Source: an uncultured Clostridia bacterium (GTDB lineage: Bacteria > Bacillota > Clostridia > Christensenellales > Aristaeellaceae). Taken from it: a stretch of 57,801 bases of DNA. Positions within the stretch are counted from its first letter, which is position 1; each line of letters starts with the position of its first letter. Of this stretch, positions 9,036 through 17,363 are shown piece after piece. The notes under the pieces were generated by a model. That model worked only from the letters and a program-made list of their open reading frames with translations, made no database searches and had not been told where the DNA came from. A program made the position numbers and the translations under genes. The DNA lies in assembly GCA_946408995.1 (NCBI GenBank), contig CAMJUL010000016.1, positions 1 through 57,801 on the forward strand, given 5' to 3'.

Positions 9036-10973
9036 TTACCTGGAGCTGTCTTTCTCGATCGCGTTAAAGCAGCCAACGAAACGTACCTGGTCCATGGACC
9101 GCAGGGCCTCGATCTGAGGTCTTGAAATGCCCCCTTCGTTTCCTACCTCGATCACGTAATGGTAGGAACCCAGGGCACTGCCTTCCGGACGGTCATGCAG
9201 CGTCACCATCTCAAGGCCAAGGTCATGCAGACAAAGGATGATATCATCAATCCGGCTGGCCTCGCAGGTGGCCACGAGCACGGCACGGTTCAGCCCTTCG
9301 GCCTCCAGGCACTGCCTGGAAAGCACATAAAAACGGGTCTTGTTGGCGCTGTTAAGCTGTACGTTCTCCGCCAGCACCTCCAAGCCGTAGAGCGAGGCCG
9401 CCCCCGGCGCCGCAACCGCGGCGATGGTTTTGTCACCCTTTTCCGCCACATAGCTCGCGGCGGCGGCGGTGCTGGGCTTCTCCTCGGTCCGGGCTTCCGG
9501 CAGGTTCTCAGACCGCCACTTTTCGCTCTGGATCAGGCCCTGGGCATGGGAGCACACGGTCGAGATGTCCGAAAGGGCCGCGCCGGGCACCCCCATGAGG
9601 GTCTGGCTGATGGGCAGCACGACCTCCCCCACGACGTAAACGTCCCCTGCGTTGATGAGCGCGTCCACGTAGTTTACCACCGCGCCGCCCACGGTGTTCT
9701 CCTGGGGGATCACGGCGAAGCCGGCCTCGCCCTTGATCAGATCCTCGATCGCTTCGTTCACGGTCTCCCTTGGGGCAAGCTCTTCCCCGTTCTGAAAGAA
9801 GGTCTGCGCCGCTTCCTCGGTATAGGTGCCCGCCGGGCCCAGATAGCTGACGCAGCGCTCGACCGGGACGCGGTTTTCCGAAAGCTCCTCCATCCAGCGG
9901 AACGTGTTGGTCTTGACGACTTCTTCGCCGTAGATGGTTTTCCAGTCATTGGCCATGGAGATCACATGGTACCCCGCGTTCTCCCACCTGTCCTTCAGGC
10001 CGGCCGCTTTCTTGGGATCGCCATAATCCCGCACGTCGTCATCGGCCACCAGCATAAACGCCTCGCTCCTGTAAACGTTGTTGCCGATCACGTAGTTGTG
10101 CATGCTGGTGTCGCCGCTGGAATTGCCAAAGCTCAATACCGGCTGCTGCCCGATCTCCTGGGCGATCTGAAGCACCTTGTTGGTCTTGAGGTTTTTGATC
10201 AGAAGCTTATCCGTGCGGACAATGTTCTCCCCCACGGAGAAGGTGTGATCCAGCCCGGCCTCGTCCCCCTGGCCCGTGGTCTCCAGCTGGACGTCCATCC
10301 CGATGATATTGTTGTAAGGGATGTCCAGCATACCTTCGATGAACACGCGGCAGATGAACCGGTCGGAGCCGGAGCACACATAGCAGGTAAAACCGTTGTC
10401 CTGAAGGTATTCCACCACTTCCACCATCGGCAGGTAAAAGCTCCGGCTGTAGGTCATGCCCTCAAAGCCGTCCACATCTCGCACCAGGATCCGGGTCACA
10501 AAATCGGAAAACTCCTGGAGCGTCATGCCCGCATATGCCCGAGCCGCCTGCACGGCGTGGCGCATCGCCATATCCGACGGAAAGGAATTGTCCAATGCGC
10601 AGTCCCGCAGGAGTCTGCCCACCTCCAGCATCTCCGCGTCCGGATGGCAGTCCGGGTCCTTGAGGATCCGCCAGGCCAGCATATAGTATTCAAGGTACGT
10701 CGGATACAATTCGCCCATGAGCGTACCGTCCATATCGAATACGGCGATCCGGTCCATCTCCGGAATAAAGTCCGGGGATCCCGGGTCTGTTACATCCTCC
10801 ACATAGTCCACCAGCGCGTCCAGCGCGGGGGCTCCTTCGTTCCATTGGGCAAAATACGCCTCACCGGCGTCCTCCGCCGCGTTCGTCCCCTCGGCAGCCG
10901 CCATGCCCGGAATGCTTCCAAACGCCAGCAGCACGCTTAGCAACACACAGAGCAGTTTTCCGGTCCTCTTCAT
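9036..10973 (-). CDS. Exported HAD phosphatase - prephenate dehydratase - ACT fusion
   Basis: Three-part protein of 645 aa. A signal peptide (MKRTGKLL, hydrophobic stretch, cleavage near MAAAEG) is followed by a HAD phosphatase module with motif I FDMDGT (Asp80, Asp82), CSGSD and GNSSGD. From about residue 365 a prephenate dehydratase domain begins (SYLGPAGTYTEEAA), with PQENTVGGAV, a MGVPGA-type loop and the conserved TRF (Thr546-Phe548). The C terminus is an ACT regulatory domain (about 555-640) in which the usual ESRP motif is HDRP. Prephenate dehydratase makes phenylpyruvate for phenylalanine synthesis and is normally cytosolic and unfused to HAD. The open frame is continuous across the junction with no sign of frameshift. 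The ATG at 10973 follows GGGGGAA. It is the first gene of a run with its own promoter. Function outside the membrane is unknown; export is inferred from the signal-like N terminus. Confidence 0.85.
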   Translation of the reverse strand: MKRTGKLLCVLLSVLLAFGSIPGMAAAEGTNAAEDAGEAYFAQWNEGAPALDALVDYVEDVTDPGSPDFIPEMDRIAVFDMDGTLMGELYPTYLEYYMLAWRILKDPDCHPDAEMLEVGRLLRDCALDNSFPSDMAMRHAVQAARAYAGMTLQEFSDFVTRILVRDVDGFEGMTYSRSFYLPMVEVVEYLQDNGFTCYVCSGSDRFICRVFIEGMLDIPYNNIIGMDVQLETTGQGDEAGLDHTFSVGENIVRTDKLLIKNLKTNKVLQIAQEIGQQPVLSFGNSSGDTSMHNYVIGNNVYRSEAFMLVADDDVRDYGDPKKAAGLKDRWENAGYHVISMANDWKTIYGEEVVKTNTFRWMEELSENRVPVERCVSYLGPAGTYTEEAAQTFFQNGEELAPRETVNEAIEDLIKGEAGFAVIPQENTVGGAVVNYVDALINAGDVYVVGEVVLPISQTLMGVPGAALSDISTVCSHAQGLIQSEKWRSENLPEARTEEKPSTAAAASYVAEKGDKTIAAVAAPGAASLYGLEVLAENVQLNSANKTRFYVLSRQCLEAEGLNRAVLVATCEASRIDDIILCLHDLGLEMVTLHDRPEGSALGSYHYVIEVGNEGGISRPQIEALRSMDQVRFVGCFNAIEKDSSR

Positions 10974-10998
10974 ATAATTCCCCCCGTTCCTTCTTGCA

Positions 10999-11018
10999 CC
11001 GGCGAAAAAAGCCGCCGG
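10999..11018 (-). promoter_or_regulatory. Leader hairpin just before the HAD-prephenate dehydratase gene
   Basis: CCGGCG and CGCCGG enclose an eight-base loop; on the minus strand the loop carries six T. It sits 26 bases before the start codon, so its formation could affect access to the ribosome site. I see no match to a riboswitch class I know. Confidence 0.35.
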
Positions 11019-11065
11019 GTCTCACCTGTTCAGCCTGCGCCAGCACTTCCCGATATCAGGCATTC

Positions 11066-11091
11066 CCGTCCCCCACGCGTTGGGCTGACGG
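11066..11091 (-). promoter_or_regulatory. Leader hairpin with two stacked stems
   Basis: CCGTC pairs with GACGG, and inside it CCCA pairs with TGGG around CGCGT. It lies in the roughly 150-base leader between the inferred promoter at 11133-11161 and the HAD-prephenate dehydratase start. Together with the hairpin at 10999-11018 it makes the leader a candidate structured control region. The stretch 10974-11387 contains no credible gene. Confidence 0.35.
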
Positions 11092-11132
11092 CGCACCCCG
11101 CAGCTTTTAAGGACATCTTTCCTCTGCACGTT

Positions 11133-11161
11133 ATTTTACATGAAGTGGCAGAGAATGGCAA
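11133..11161 (-). promoter_or_regulatory. Promoter for the HAD-prephenate dehydratase operon
   Basis: Read on the minus strand, TTGCCA (11156-11161) and TAAAAT (11133-11138) are separated by 17 bp, a good vegetative-type promoter. Transcription would begin near 11126 and leave a leader of about 150 bases before the ATG at 10973. Confidence 0.5.
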
Positions 11162-11313
11162 GCCGGTAAATCCACGATCCTGTGCCCCTGCCGGCCGTTG
11201 TCGGTCCTTTGCGGCCCGCGTGCGCTTTGGCCCTTTCTTCCTTCCGGCTCTTCTCTCAGCCCACTCCCCGTCCGGTGTATTCCATTCAGGCGGCAGTATG
11301 CAGCGCCAGGCGC

Positions 11314-11343
11314 AAAAGAAGACGCAGGCTGATCCTGCGTCTT
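11314..11343 (-). terminator. Intrinsic terminator of the pectate lyase gene
   Basis: A 10-bp perfect stem (11319-11328 with 11334-11343) around a five-base loop is followed on the minus strand by TTTT. It lies 45 bases past the pectate lyase stop, so that gene is probably a single-gene unit separated from the downstream operon. Confidence 0.75.
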
Positions 11344-11387
11344 CCATAGAATACCAACTCCTTGGGCGCGCTCCAGTCAGGGAAGGC

Positions 11388-14300
11388 TCATTCCAGTCTC
11401 GCGCCGACCTCTCCGGGAGCGGCGTCGGTCAGACGGAGGAAGCTGTTCAGCGTGACGGAGCCGTCCGCGTTCCTTCCCACGCCCCCGCTGAGGGCTGCCC
11501 CGGTGTCCAGGCTGACGAACCATTCCGCCAGGACCTCGGCCCCTTCGCTGTTAACGGACTTTCCGTCCGTCACATAGTAGCAGCCGGGGTTGAAGACCTT
11601 CGCCTGGTCCTGGCTGCCCAAGAGTTTAAAATGGTCCTCGGGGCCGTCCCCGCTGCGGAAGGACACAACGCCCTCAACGTTGAAATCCGTGCTGACGGCG
11701 GTGTTGGTATACAGCGCCACGTTGTAGCTGCCGTTGTCGAAGCTGGTGCAGCGTCTGACCCGGATATCCGGACAGCTGTTGGAGTCGATGCCCTTGGATT
11801 TATTGGCGAAAGCGACGCTGTTCTCGATCAGGTGGAAGCCTGAAATGCTCTCGCCGCCCATTTTGAAGCCGTTGCCGTTGCCGGCGGCGATCTCCCCGCC
11901 GTTTTCATCCAGGATAAAGCCGTTCTTGTAGGCCACTGAATTTCGGATCGTCACAGAACCGATGGGGCCGGTCTCGACCTTGGCGTACAGATCCCAGCCG
12001 TCGTCGGCATTGTAGCAGGAGATGCACCCGTCAAAGACATTCCCCGGGCCGCAGGTCAGCTTGGCGGCAAAGCCGTCGGCGTCCTCGTAGCCCCGGTCCG
12101 CGTTCAGATAGGAGGTGCATCGGAGGATCATGTTCTCCGCAGGCCACTCCGAAGGGCTGTCCGTACCCTTGTACCGGCTGATCTGGATGCCGGTGTTGCC
12201 GTTGCGGTAGGTTTCCATCTCTTCCAGGCGGTTGTGGCTGCCGGATACCTGGATGCCCTTCTCCCCGTTCGCAGTGCCTGTCACATCGAAGCCCGACAGG
12301 ATCCACCAGTCGCCCGCCAGGACGATGCCCGCGCTTTTGACGCCGAAATCCAGCACCGGACGTGTGTCCGCCCCTGGCGCGGCGGCCAGGGTAATGGGGG
12401 CCTCTTTGCTTCCGGAGATGCCGCGCTCGATCAGAAGCCTGCCGTCCATCGCGTAGACGCCGGGCTCAAGCAGGATCCGCTGGCCGGGGACGGCCTCGTT
12501 CACCGCGCGGTACAGGTCCGATGGCCCTGCGACGGCGACTTCCTCCGCGTTATTCACCCGGAAGGCAATCCTGAAGGGGATTTCGGCGGGTTCATAACTC
12601 CCGAGGATGGCGAATTCGCCGGGACGATAGTCCGCATCCGGCGTCATGCGGAGGATCAGATCGTTGTCCCCGGGGGTGAGGCGCAGGGGGATATACTGTT
12701 TTTCAAAGGCCTTCACCGCGCCGGAAAAGCGTTCCTCGCCGTTTGCGTCCGTTACGCTGAGGAGGCCGTCGGCATTGGAATAGTATTCCAGTGTGTAGTC
12801 CTCCCTGTTGGCCACAGGGGCGGAAACCACGCTGTACAGCGGGTCGACCGTTTCCACCGCGCGCGCTTCCGCCGGCGCGTCCGTCGCCGGGTCAGAGGTG
12901 GCAAAGGTGATGTCCGTAAAGGTGATGTCCGCGTTTCTGGCCGCGAAGAAGCCCACGTAGACGGCGTCTTTCTCCAAATGATTCAGGGCTTCCGGGTCAT
13001 AATACTTCCGCGTGGTCACGCTCCCATCCGGAGAAAAATAGGAAACAAAATAACCGGTGTTGTTTTTTTCCAGCCGCAGTGTAAAGGCGGTAAGAGGCTC
13101 CGCCACGGTACCCTCCGGTGCATTGGACGCATTGCCCACCAAGTTGTAGGTGCCCGGGCCCAGGGGGGCGCAGGAGGCGTCCAGGGAGGTCATTGTGCTG
13201 CCAAAGAGGCTCATGTCCGCCAGGGTCCGCGCTTCCGTAATGTTTTCAGGGGTAACGCCGCGCTTTTCCTGAGAGCCGACACCCAGCTTCATGGTAATCT
13301 TGTCGCCGGTTTCGGCGATCTTTTCACCGTCCCAGCGGTATTCCACCTTGGTAACGGCGGCCATGTAAGCGTTGTTCCAGAAGGGCGCGCTGTCTCCATT
13401 CACGCCCACCGCATCCGCAGCCATCAGACCAAAGCCCTCCTGGCCGTTGGAGTAGGTCCACGCGTTGACGTTGGCGGTGGCGGTAAGGACGAAGTTTTCC
13501 GTCCCCGGATCGATCCGCGTATAATAGAAGGCCAGGCCGTCGGTGGAACCGGGGACCAGCTTGCCCTTGCCCTCCAGGGAGTAGACCCGAAGGCTGCCCT
13601 TGTCGACGCTGCCCTCCCAGCCGTTGGTCTTCAGGCTGACGCCGGAACCAAAGGCAGAGAAGCCCCAGGCCCGTTCCGCCGTTTCGGTGACTGGGAGCGT
13701 GACTTCCCCGGAGGGCGCTTCCTCGCCCTTGCGCAGGGCCGTCACGGTAAACGTGCATGTTTCACCAACGGGAAGCCCCTCCAAAATGGCCTCGCAGGCT
13801 TCGGTCTCGAGCCCCCCGTCCCGGCCGGCGATGCTCACGCGATAGGCCTCCGCCTCCAGGACGGCAGACCATTCCAGACGGACAGCGCCGCCTCCCAGGT
13901 TATAGGCCAGGCGCACGCTGGGCCGGCCCAACGGCAGGGTGAAATCGAACCCGACACTTGTGCCGGTATGTTCCGTCTCCCCTTCCCTGCCCGCGGCAGG
14001 GGAAAAGGTGTACCTGCCCGAGGCGCCGGGCTCAAAGCGCAACGTATGTTCCGCCTTCTCGGCGGTGGAGCGCTTCGTGACCGCCGCTTCAGCGCCTTCC
14101 TCGGCCATGGAAACGCTGACCCAATCCGCGCCTTCATCCCCAACGAGGGCCTGCACCAGGACCTCCACTGTCTTTGGATCGTCCTCCGCAAGCCCCACGG
14201 AGAGGAAGACCGGGTCGGCCACGCCGTCCCATGCCGGACGCGCGGGCTTTTCCGCGGCCCCCTGTGCGACCTCCGCCTTGAAGAGATAGTTGTTGCCGCC

Positions 14301-14816
14301 GATGCCGCCCAAGTACCAGATGCCGGCGGCTTCAAGGGACAATTCGGAATAATAGGGGCTGTTTTTTTCGTATTCGCCTTCCGTCTGCACCACAACTTTG
14401 CCGTCGCCATTGAGGATCCCCATCTGACGGCTGTCCTCCCCGCCCTGTACCCACCAGATCCTGACAAGGGCCGGTCCTTCGGTCGTAAAGCGCAGCGAAT
14501 TCTTGTTCACCGTGGCCTTTCCGCCAAAGTTGACCCGCTGACCGGAGGTATAGCCGTCCTCCCAGGTCTTGCTGCTGGCGTCCACTTTGGATTTTTCGCT
14601 CCACAAAAGCGTAAAAAAGCCCTCATCGGTCGTGTCTCCGTTGGCCTTGGTTCCCGCCGCGAAGGCCTCCAGCGCCGAGGCCTCAAGCACATGGAGTTCC
14701 GGGGCGGCCTCTGCCCGGCATGGAGCCGGCAGCAGGACGGTGCCCAGGAGGAGCGCAAGACAAGCCACCAAAAGGAGCAGTTTTTTAAGGAAATGCCGGG
14801 CCCAGACGGATAACAT
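11388..14816 (-). CDS. Secreted multidomain pectate lyase, PL9-like
   Basis: Exported 1142-aa protein with an N-terminal signal segment (FLKKLLLLVACLALLLGT). Residues to about 770 are beta-rich and include a fibronectin-III-like stretch near 295-385 and further carbohydrate-binding-like regions I cannot name. A right-handed parallel beta-helix starts near 780 (RILLEPGVYAMDG). It carries the calcium-site pattern of polysaccharide lyase family 9: an Asp in DADGFAAK near 914 and NADDGWD near 935-941, followed by GNGFKMGG with the Lys expected to act as base. PL9 enzymes cleave homogalacturonan (pectin backbone) by elimination. The ATG follows GGAGG at eight bases. It has its own promoter and terminator, so it appears monocistronic. 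No dockerin or sortase signal was seen, so it is probably freely secreted. The family call rests on motifs, not on an alignment. Confidence 0.8.
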   Translation of the reverse strand: MLSVWARHFLKKLLLLVACLALLLGTVLLPAPCRAEAAPELHVLEASALEAFAAGTKANGDTTDEGFFTLLWSEKSKVDASSKTWEDGYTSGQRVNFGGKATVNKNSLRFTTEGPALVRIWWVQGGEDSRQMGILNGDGKVVVQTEGEYEKNSPYYSELSLEAAGIWYLGGIGGNNYLFKAEVAQGAAEKPARPAWDGVADPVFLSVGLAEDDPKTVEVLVQALVGDEGADWVSVSMAEEGAEAAVTKRSTAEKAEHTLRFEPGASGRYTFSPAAGREGETEHTGTSVGFDFTLPLGRPSVRLAYNLGGGAVRLEWSAVLEAEAYRVSIAGRDGGLETEACEAILEGLPVGETCTFTVTALRKGEEAPSGEVTLPVTETAERAWGFSAFGSGVSLKTNGWEGSVDKGSLRVYSLEGKGKLVPGSTDGLAFYYTRIDPGTENFVLTATANVNAWTYSNGQEGFGLMAADAVGVNGDSAPFWNNAYMAAVTKVEYRWDGEKIAETGDKITMKLGVGSQEKRGVTPENITEARTLADMSLFGSTMTSLDASCAPLGPGTYNLVGNASNAPEGTVAEPLTAFTLRLEKNNTGYFVSYFSPDGSVTTRKYYDPEALNHLEKDAVYVGFFAARNADITFTDITFATSDPATDAPAEARAVETVDPLYSVVSAPVANREDYTLEYYSNADGLLSVTDANGEERFSGAVKAFEKQYIPLRLTPGDNDLILRMTPDADYRPGEFAILGSYEPAEIPFRIAFRVNNAEEVAVAGPSDLYRAVNEAVPGQRILLEPGVYAMDGRLLIERGISGSKEAPITLAAAPGADTRPVLDFGVKSAGIVLAGDWWILSGFDVTGTANGEKGIQVSGSHNRLEEMETYRNGNTGIQISRYKGTDSPSEWPAENMILRCTSYLNADRGYEDADGFAAKLTCGPGNVFDGCISCYNADDGWDLYAKVETGPIGSVTIRNSVAYKNGFILDENGGEIAAGNGNGFKMGGESISGFHLIENSVAFANKSKGIDSNSCPDIRVRRCTSFDNGSYNVALYTNTAVSTDFNVEGVVSFRSGDGPEDHFKLLGSQDQAKVFNPGCYYVTDGKSVNSEGAEVLAEWFVSLDTGAALSGGVGRNADGSVTLNSFLRLTDAAPGEVGARLE

Positions 14817-14865
14817 GGCTCATTCCTCCTTCTATTTGGTTAACAGTGTGAATCGTCTTGGCTCC

Positions 14866-14894
14866 ATTATATCATATCAAAGAACGGACAACAA
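14866..14894 (-). promoter_or_regulatory. Promoter of the pectate lyase gene
   Basis: On the minus strand TTGTTG (14889-14894) and a perfect TATAAT (14866-14871) are spaced by 17 bp. The site sits 50 bases before the start codon, with GGAGG between. Confidence 0.6.
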
Positions 14895-14934
14895 TACGGA
14901 CCGCGGAGCTATTTGTCCTTTACGGATCTGCCGC

Positions 14935-14967
14935 AAGAAAACCCCAGGGGGGCATTGAGCCCCCCTG
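14935..14967 (-). terminator. Intrinsic terminator of the ABC importer operon
   Basis: A nine-base perfect stem rich in G/C (14945-14953 with 14959-14967) encloses ATTGA and is followed on the minus strand by GGG and then TTTT. It starts six bases past the stop of the ATPase gene. Confidence 0.75.
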
Positions 14968-14972
14968 CAAGT

Positions 14973-15620
14973 TCATGCTTCCCGCGTAATCCCTGACGGA
15001 AAGGGGAACCGGCTTCCCTGCTCTCCTTCCTCGCGATCCGCTGTTCTCCCCAGTTGAAGAAGGGCGCCGCCAAGGTAGTCCGCCTCCGCCCGTTCATGGG
15101 TCACGCAAAGGACCGTGCAGTCTCCGCGCCATTTGAGCACGCAGTCCATGGTCTGCTGCCGGATCTGGGCGTCCAGTCCCTTGAAGGCTTCATCCAGTAA
15201 AAGCAATTCCGGCTGATAACACAGCGCCCTGGCGATCGCGACCCGCCTTTTCATCCCGCCGCTCATTTCCCGGACCGGCATCATGATGCTGTCCTGAAGA
15301 CCCAGGGCCGAGAAAATCCCGTACATCATCGGGTCTTTCCCGGTTTTGCCGGTAACCAGGCGAATGTTGGCTGCGGCGGAAAAATCCATGCAAAGCCGGT
15401 CCTCCTGAAAGACAAACCCCACGCGTCCGGGCCTGCCCAGAACCCTGCCGGAATCCGGCTTCACCAGGCCCGCCACAATGTTCAAAAGGGTGGTCTTGCC
15501 GCAGCCGGAGGGGCCCATAACGCTGGTGACGCTGCCGGGGCGCAGTGTCAGGCTCAATTCCTGCAGGACCTGTTTCTCCCCGTATCTTTTGGAGATCCGC
15601 TCCATCACCAGGTTCTTCAT
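14973..15620 (-). CDS. ABC importer ATPase, SsuB/TauB type
   Basis: ATP-binding subunit of a nitrate/sulfonate/taurine-class importer, 215 aa. Walker A is GPSGCGKTT, the signature motif is MSGGMKRR (usually LSGGMxQR) and Walker B is LLLLDEAF. The His-switch sits in VTHERAEA. It is somewhat shorter than the usual 240-260 aa. Its ATG overlaps the permease stop by four bases (ATGA), showing translational coupling. It is the last of three genes (binding protein, permease, ATPase) and is followed directly by a terminator. The substrate is not predictable from the ATPase. Confidence 0.88.
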   Translation of the reverse strand: MKNLVMERISKRYGEKQVLQELSLTLRPGSVTSVMGPSGCGKTTLLNIVAGLVKPDSGRVLGRPGRVGFVFQEDRLCMDFSAAANIRLVTGKTGKDPMMYGIFSALGLQDSIMMPVREMSGGMKRRVAIARALCYQPELLLLDEAFKGLDAQIRQQTMDCVLKWRGDCTVLCVTHERAEADYLGGALLQLGRTADREEGEQGSRFPFPSGITREA

Positions 15621-16366
15621 CTGCGCGCCAGCCTCCCGAAAATCCCCCTGACCGCAAAAAGCACGGCCTTTTCAAACAGTACGCTGAGCAGTACGATCAC
15701 CACCGTCCAGGCGAACAGGTCACTGGTCATAAAATAGATCTTGGCCTCATACAGCTTTTCCCCGATGGAACCGCGGACCACGCCGATGACCTCGGCGGCA
15801 ATGCCCGCCTTCCAGCTCATTCCCAGGGCGACGCTGCAGGCGGAAATCAGATAGGACCGGATGCCGGGAAGGTAAATGTAAAACAGCTTCCTGCGCCATT
15901 TGACACGGTAGAGCGCGGCCATCTCCAAAAGCTGCGGATCCGTGCTTTTGATGCCCTGCAGGACGTTGGAATAGATGACCGGGAACACCATCAGGAAAGA
16001 AATAAAAACAGCCAGCTGGCTGTTGGAAAGCCAGATCAGACTGATGATGATGAAAGATGCCACCGGAACGGATTTGATCGTAACCACAAAAGGCCAGAGC
16101 AGGGTTTCCACTGCGCCGAAGCGTCCGGCTGCCACGGCCAGAAGAAGCCCCGCGGCCAGGCCAAGGAAAAAGCCCGCCGCGATGCGCAGCATGCTGAACA
16201 GCACCGTGGACCAGAAATCCGCTTCCCGAAGAAGCGCAAAAAGGCGGGCAGCCACCGCCAGCGGGGAAACCAGAAGGATCTCGATCCCCACCGCCATGGC
16301 TGCCGCCTGCCAAACAAGTAGGACCAGCAAGACGGCCCCGGTTTTGGACAAGGTCTGTTTATTCAT
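15617..16366 (-). CDS. ABC importer permease, SsuC/TauC type
   Basis: Membrane subunit of 249 aa with about six helices and the inner-membrane component (BPD_transp_1) loop around residues 155-200, where SACSVALGMSWKAGIAAEVIGV corresponds to the ATPase-docking EAA region. It begins inside the last codons of the binding-protein gene (8-bp overlap) and its stop overlaps the ATPase start, so all three are tightly coupled. It belongs to the nitrate/sulfonate/taurine/thiamine-precursor group of importers. Confidence 0.87.
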   Translation of the reverse strand: MNKQTLSKTGAVLLVLLVWQAAAMAVGIEILLVSPLAVAARLFALLREADFWSTVLFSMLRIAAGFFLGLAAGLLLAVAAGRFGAVETLLWPFVVTIKSVPVASFIIISLIWLSNSQLAVFISFLMVFPVIYSNVLQGIKSTDPQLLEMAALYRVKWRRKLFYIYLPGIRSYLISACSVALGMSWKAGIAAEVIGVVRGSIGEKLYEAKIYFMTSDLFAWTVVIVLLSVLFEKAVLFAVRGIFGRLARR

Positions 16367-17324
16367 GCATCCAGAAAAAATCGTCCGCAGGCAGCGTTCC
16401 GCCCAGGGCCAAAGGATTCTGCGCGAACAGGATCGCGAAGTAGCCGTTGACCGAATCCTTCATTTCCTGTCCGGAAACACAGACGATGTTGCAATAGGGA
16501 ATGGCCTTGGCCGCCACCGCCGCCTTGACGATGCCGAATTTCTCCACCAGTTGTGCCGCTTCCTGCACGTTTTCGTTGACGTAACGGGTCGAAAGGGCGT
16601 ATTCTTCCATGAAACGCGCGACGGCTTCCGGATGCGCCTTGGCAAACTCGGTGCGTACAAAAATGCCCGCGGTGATCAGCTGACTGCCGTTGTCCAGTTC
16701 ATCCCAGGCCTTGGTCAGGTCGACGGCCACCCGAAGGCCCTCCAGCTGGGTCTGCGCCACCGTTACATACGGCTGAGGAAGCATCGCAACCGCGCTGTCA
16801 AGGGTCGCCATTTCCGCGACGGCTTCGGTAGGTTCGCTCTTCCATTCCACGGTAACGTCCTTGGCCATATCCAGGCCATGCTGCGAAAGCAGATAGCTCA
16901 GGGCGTATTCCGGGGTAGATCCCTTGCCCGTGGCGAACACCGTCTTCCCGCGCAGGCTCTCAAGGTCCGTCACCGTTTCCGTCCCTTTTTCCACCAGATA
17001 AACGACGCCCAGGGTATTGATGCACGCCATCTGCACGGCCCCGTTTGATTTGTTGTAGAGCACCGACCCGAGGTTGGCCGGGATCGCCACGATATCCAAT
17101 TCTCCCTTCAGCAGGGGTGCGGTCAGCTGGTCCGCGGAGCCGGCCATGGTGAATTCATACCGGTTCGCGGTCTGTCCGTTTTCGTTGTCCTCCAGCAGCT
17201 TCACCATGCCGATGGAAGTAGGGCCCTTCAGCCCGCCCAGACGGATTACCGGCGCCTCCTCCGCCACAGCCGTTGCCGTAAAGATCAGCGCCAATGCCAA
17301 AAGAAAAGAAAACCATTTTTTCAT
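16359..17324 (-). CDS. ABC importer substrate-binding protein, NMT1/SsuA-like
   Basis: Exported binding protein, 321 aa, with a signal peptide (KKWFSFLLALALIFTATAVA, cleavage near EEAP). The fold is the NMT1/THI5/SsuA type: APVIRLGGLKGPTSIGMVKLL at the start, LRGKTVFATGKGSTPEY at the hinge and AVAEMATLDSAVAMLPQPY between lobes. No lipobox Cys is present after the signal, which is unusual for a Gram-positive binding protein; it may remain anchored by an uncleaved signal or act from an outer compartment. Ligand unknown; relatives bind sulfonates, nitrate, bicarbonate or pyrimidine precursors. It is the first gene of the importer operon and is preceded by a promoter with a palindromic site. Confidence 0.85.
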   Translation of the reverse strand: MKKWFSFLLALALIFTATAVAEEAPVIRLGGLKGPTSIGMVKLLEDNENGQTANRYEFTMAGSADQLTAPLLKGELDIVAIPANLGSVLYNKSNGAVQMACINTLGVVYLVEKGTETVTDLESLRGKTVFATGKGSTPEYALSYLLSQHGLDMAKDVTVEWKSEPTEAVAEMATLDSAVAMLPQPYVTVAQTQLEGLRVAVDLTKAWDELDNGSQLITAGIFVRTEFAKAHPEAVARFMEEYALSTRYVNENVQEAAQLVEKFGIVKAAVAAKAIPYCNIVCVSGQEMKDSVNGYFAILFAQNPLALGGTLPADDFFWMHE

Positions 17325-17340
17325 GTCCGTTCCTTCTTTC

Positions 17341-17357
17341 TGCCCCGCTGCGGGGCA
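17341..17357 (-). promoter_or_regulatory. 5'-end hairpin of the importer transcript
   Basis: TGCCCCG and CGGGGCA enclose CTG. The arm nearest the promoter begins almost exactly at the inferred transcription start (about 17357), so the mRNA would begin with a stable stem-loop. Such 5' hairpins often protect mRNA. It is not followed by a T run, so it is not a terminator. Confidence 0.4.
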
Positions 17358-17363
17358 AAAGGG

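Noticed and set aside
9036-10973. HAD-prephenate dehydratase fusion as an assembly artefact
   Set aside because: The frame is continuous and base usage is even across the junction. A parallel fusion with the same HAD module exists nearby, so a real fusion is more likely, though only re-sequencing can prove it.
10974-11126. TPP, cobalamin, ZTP or T-box element in the leader
   Set aside because: Fragments look vaguely alike, but the conserved cores and their order are missing.
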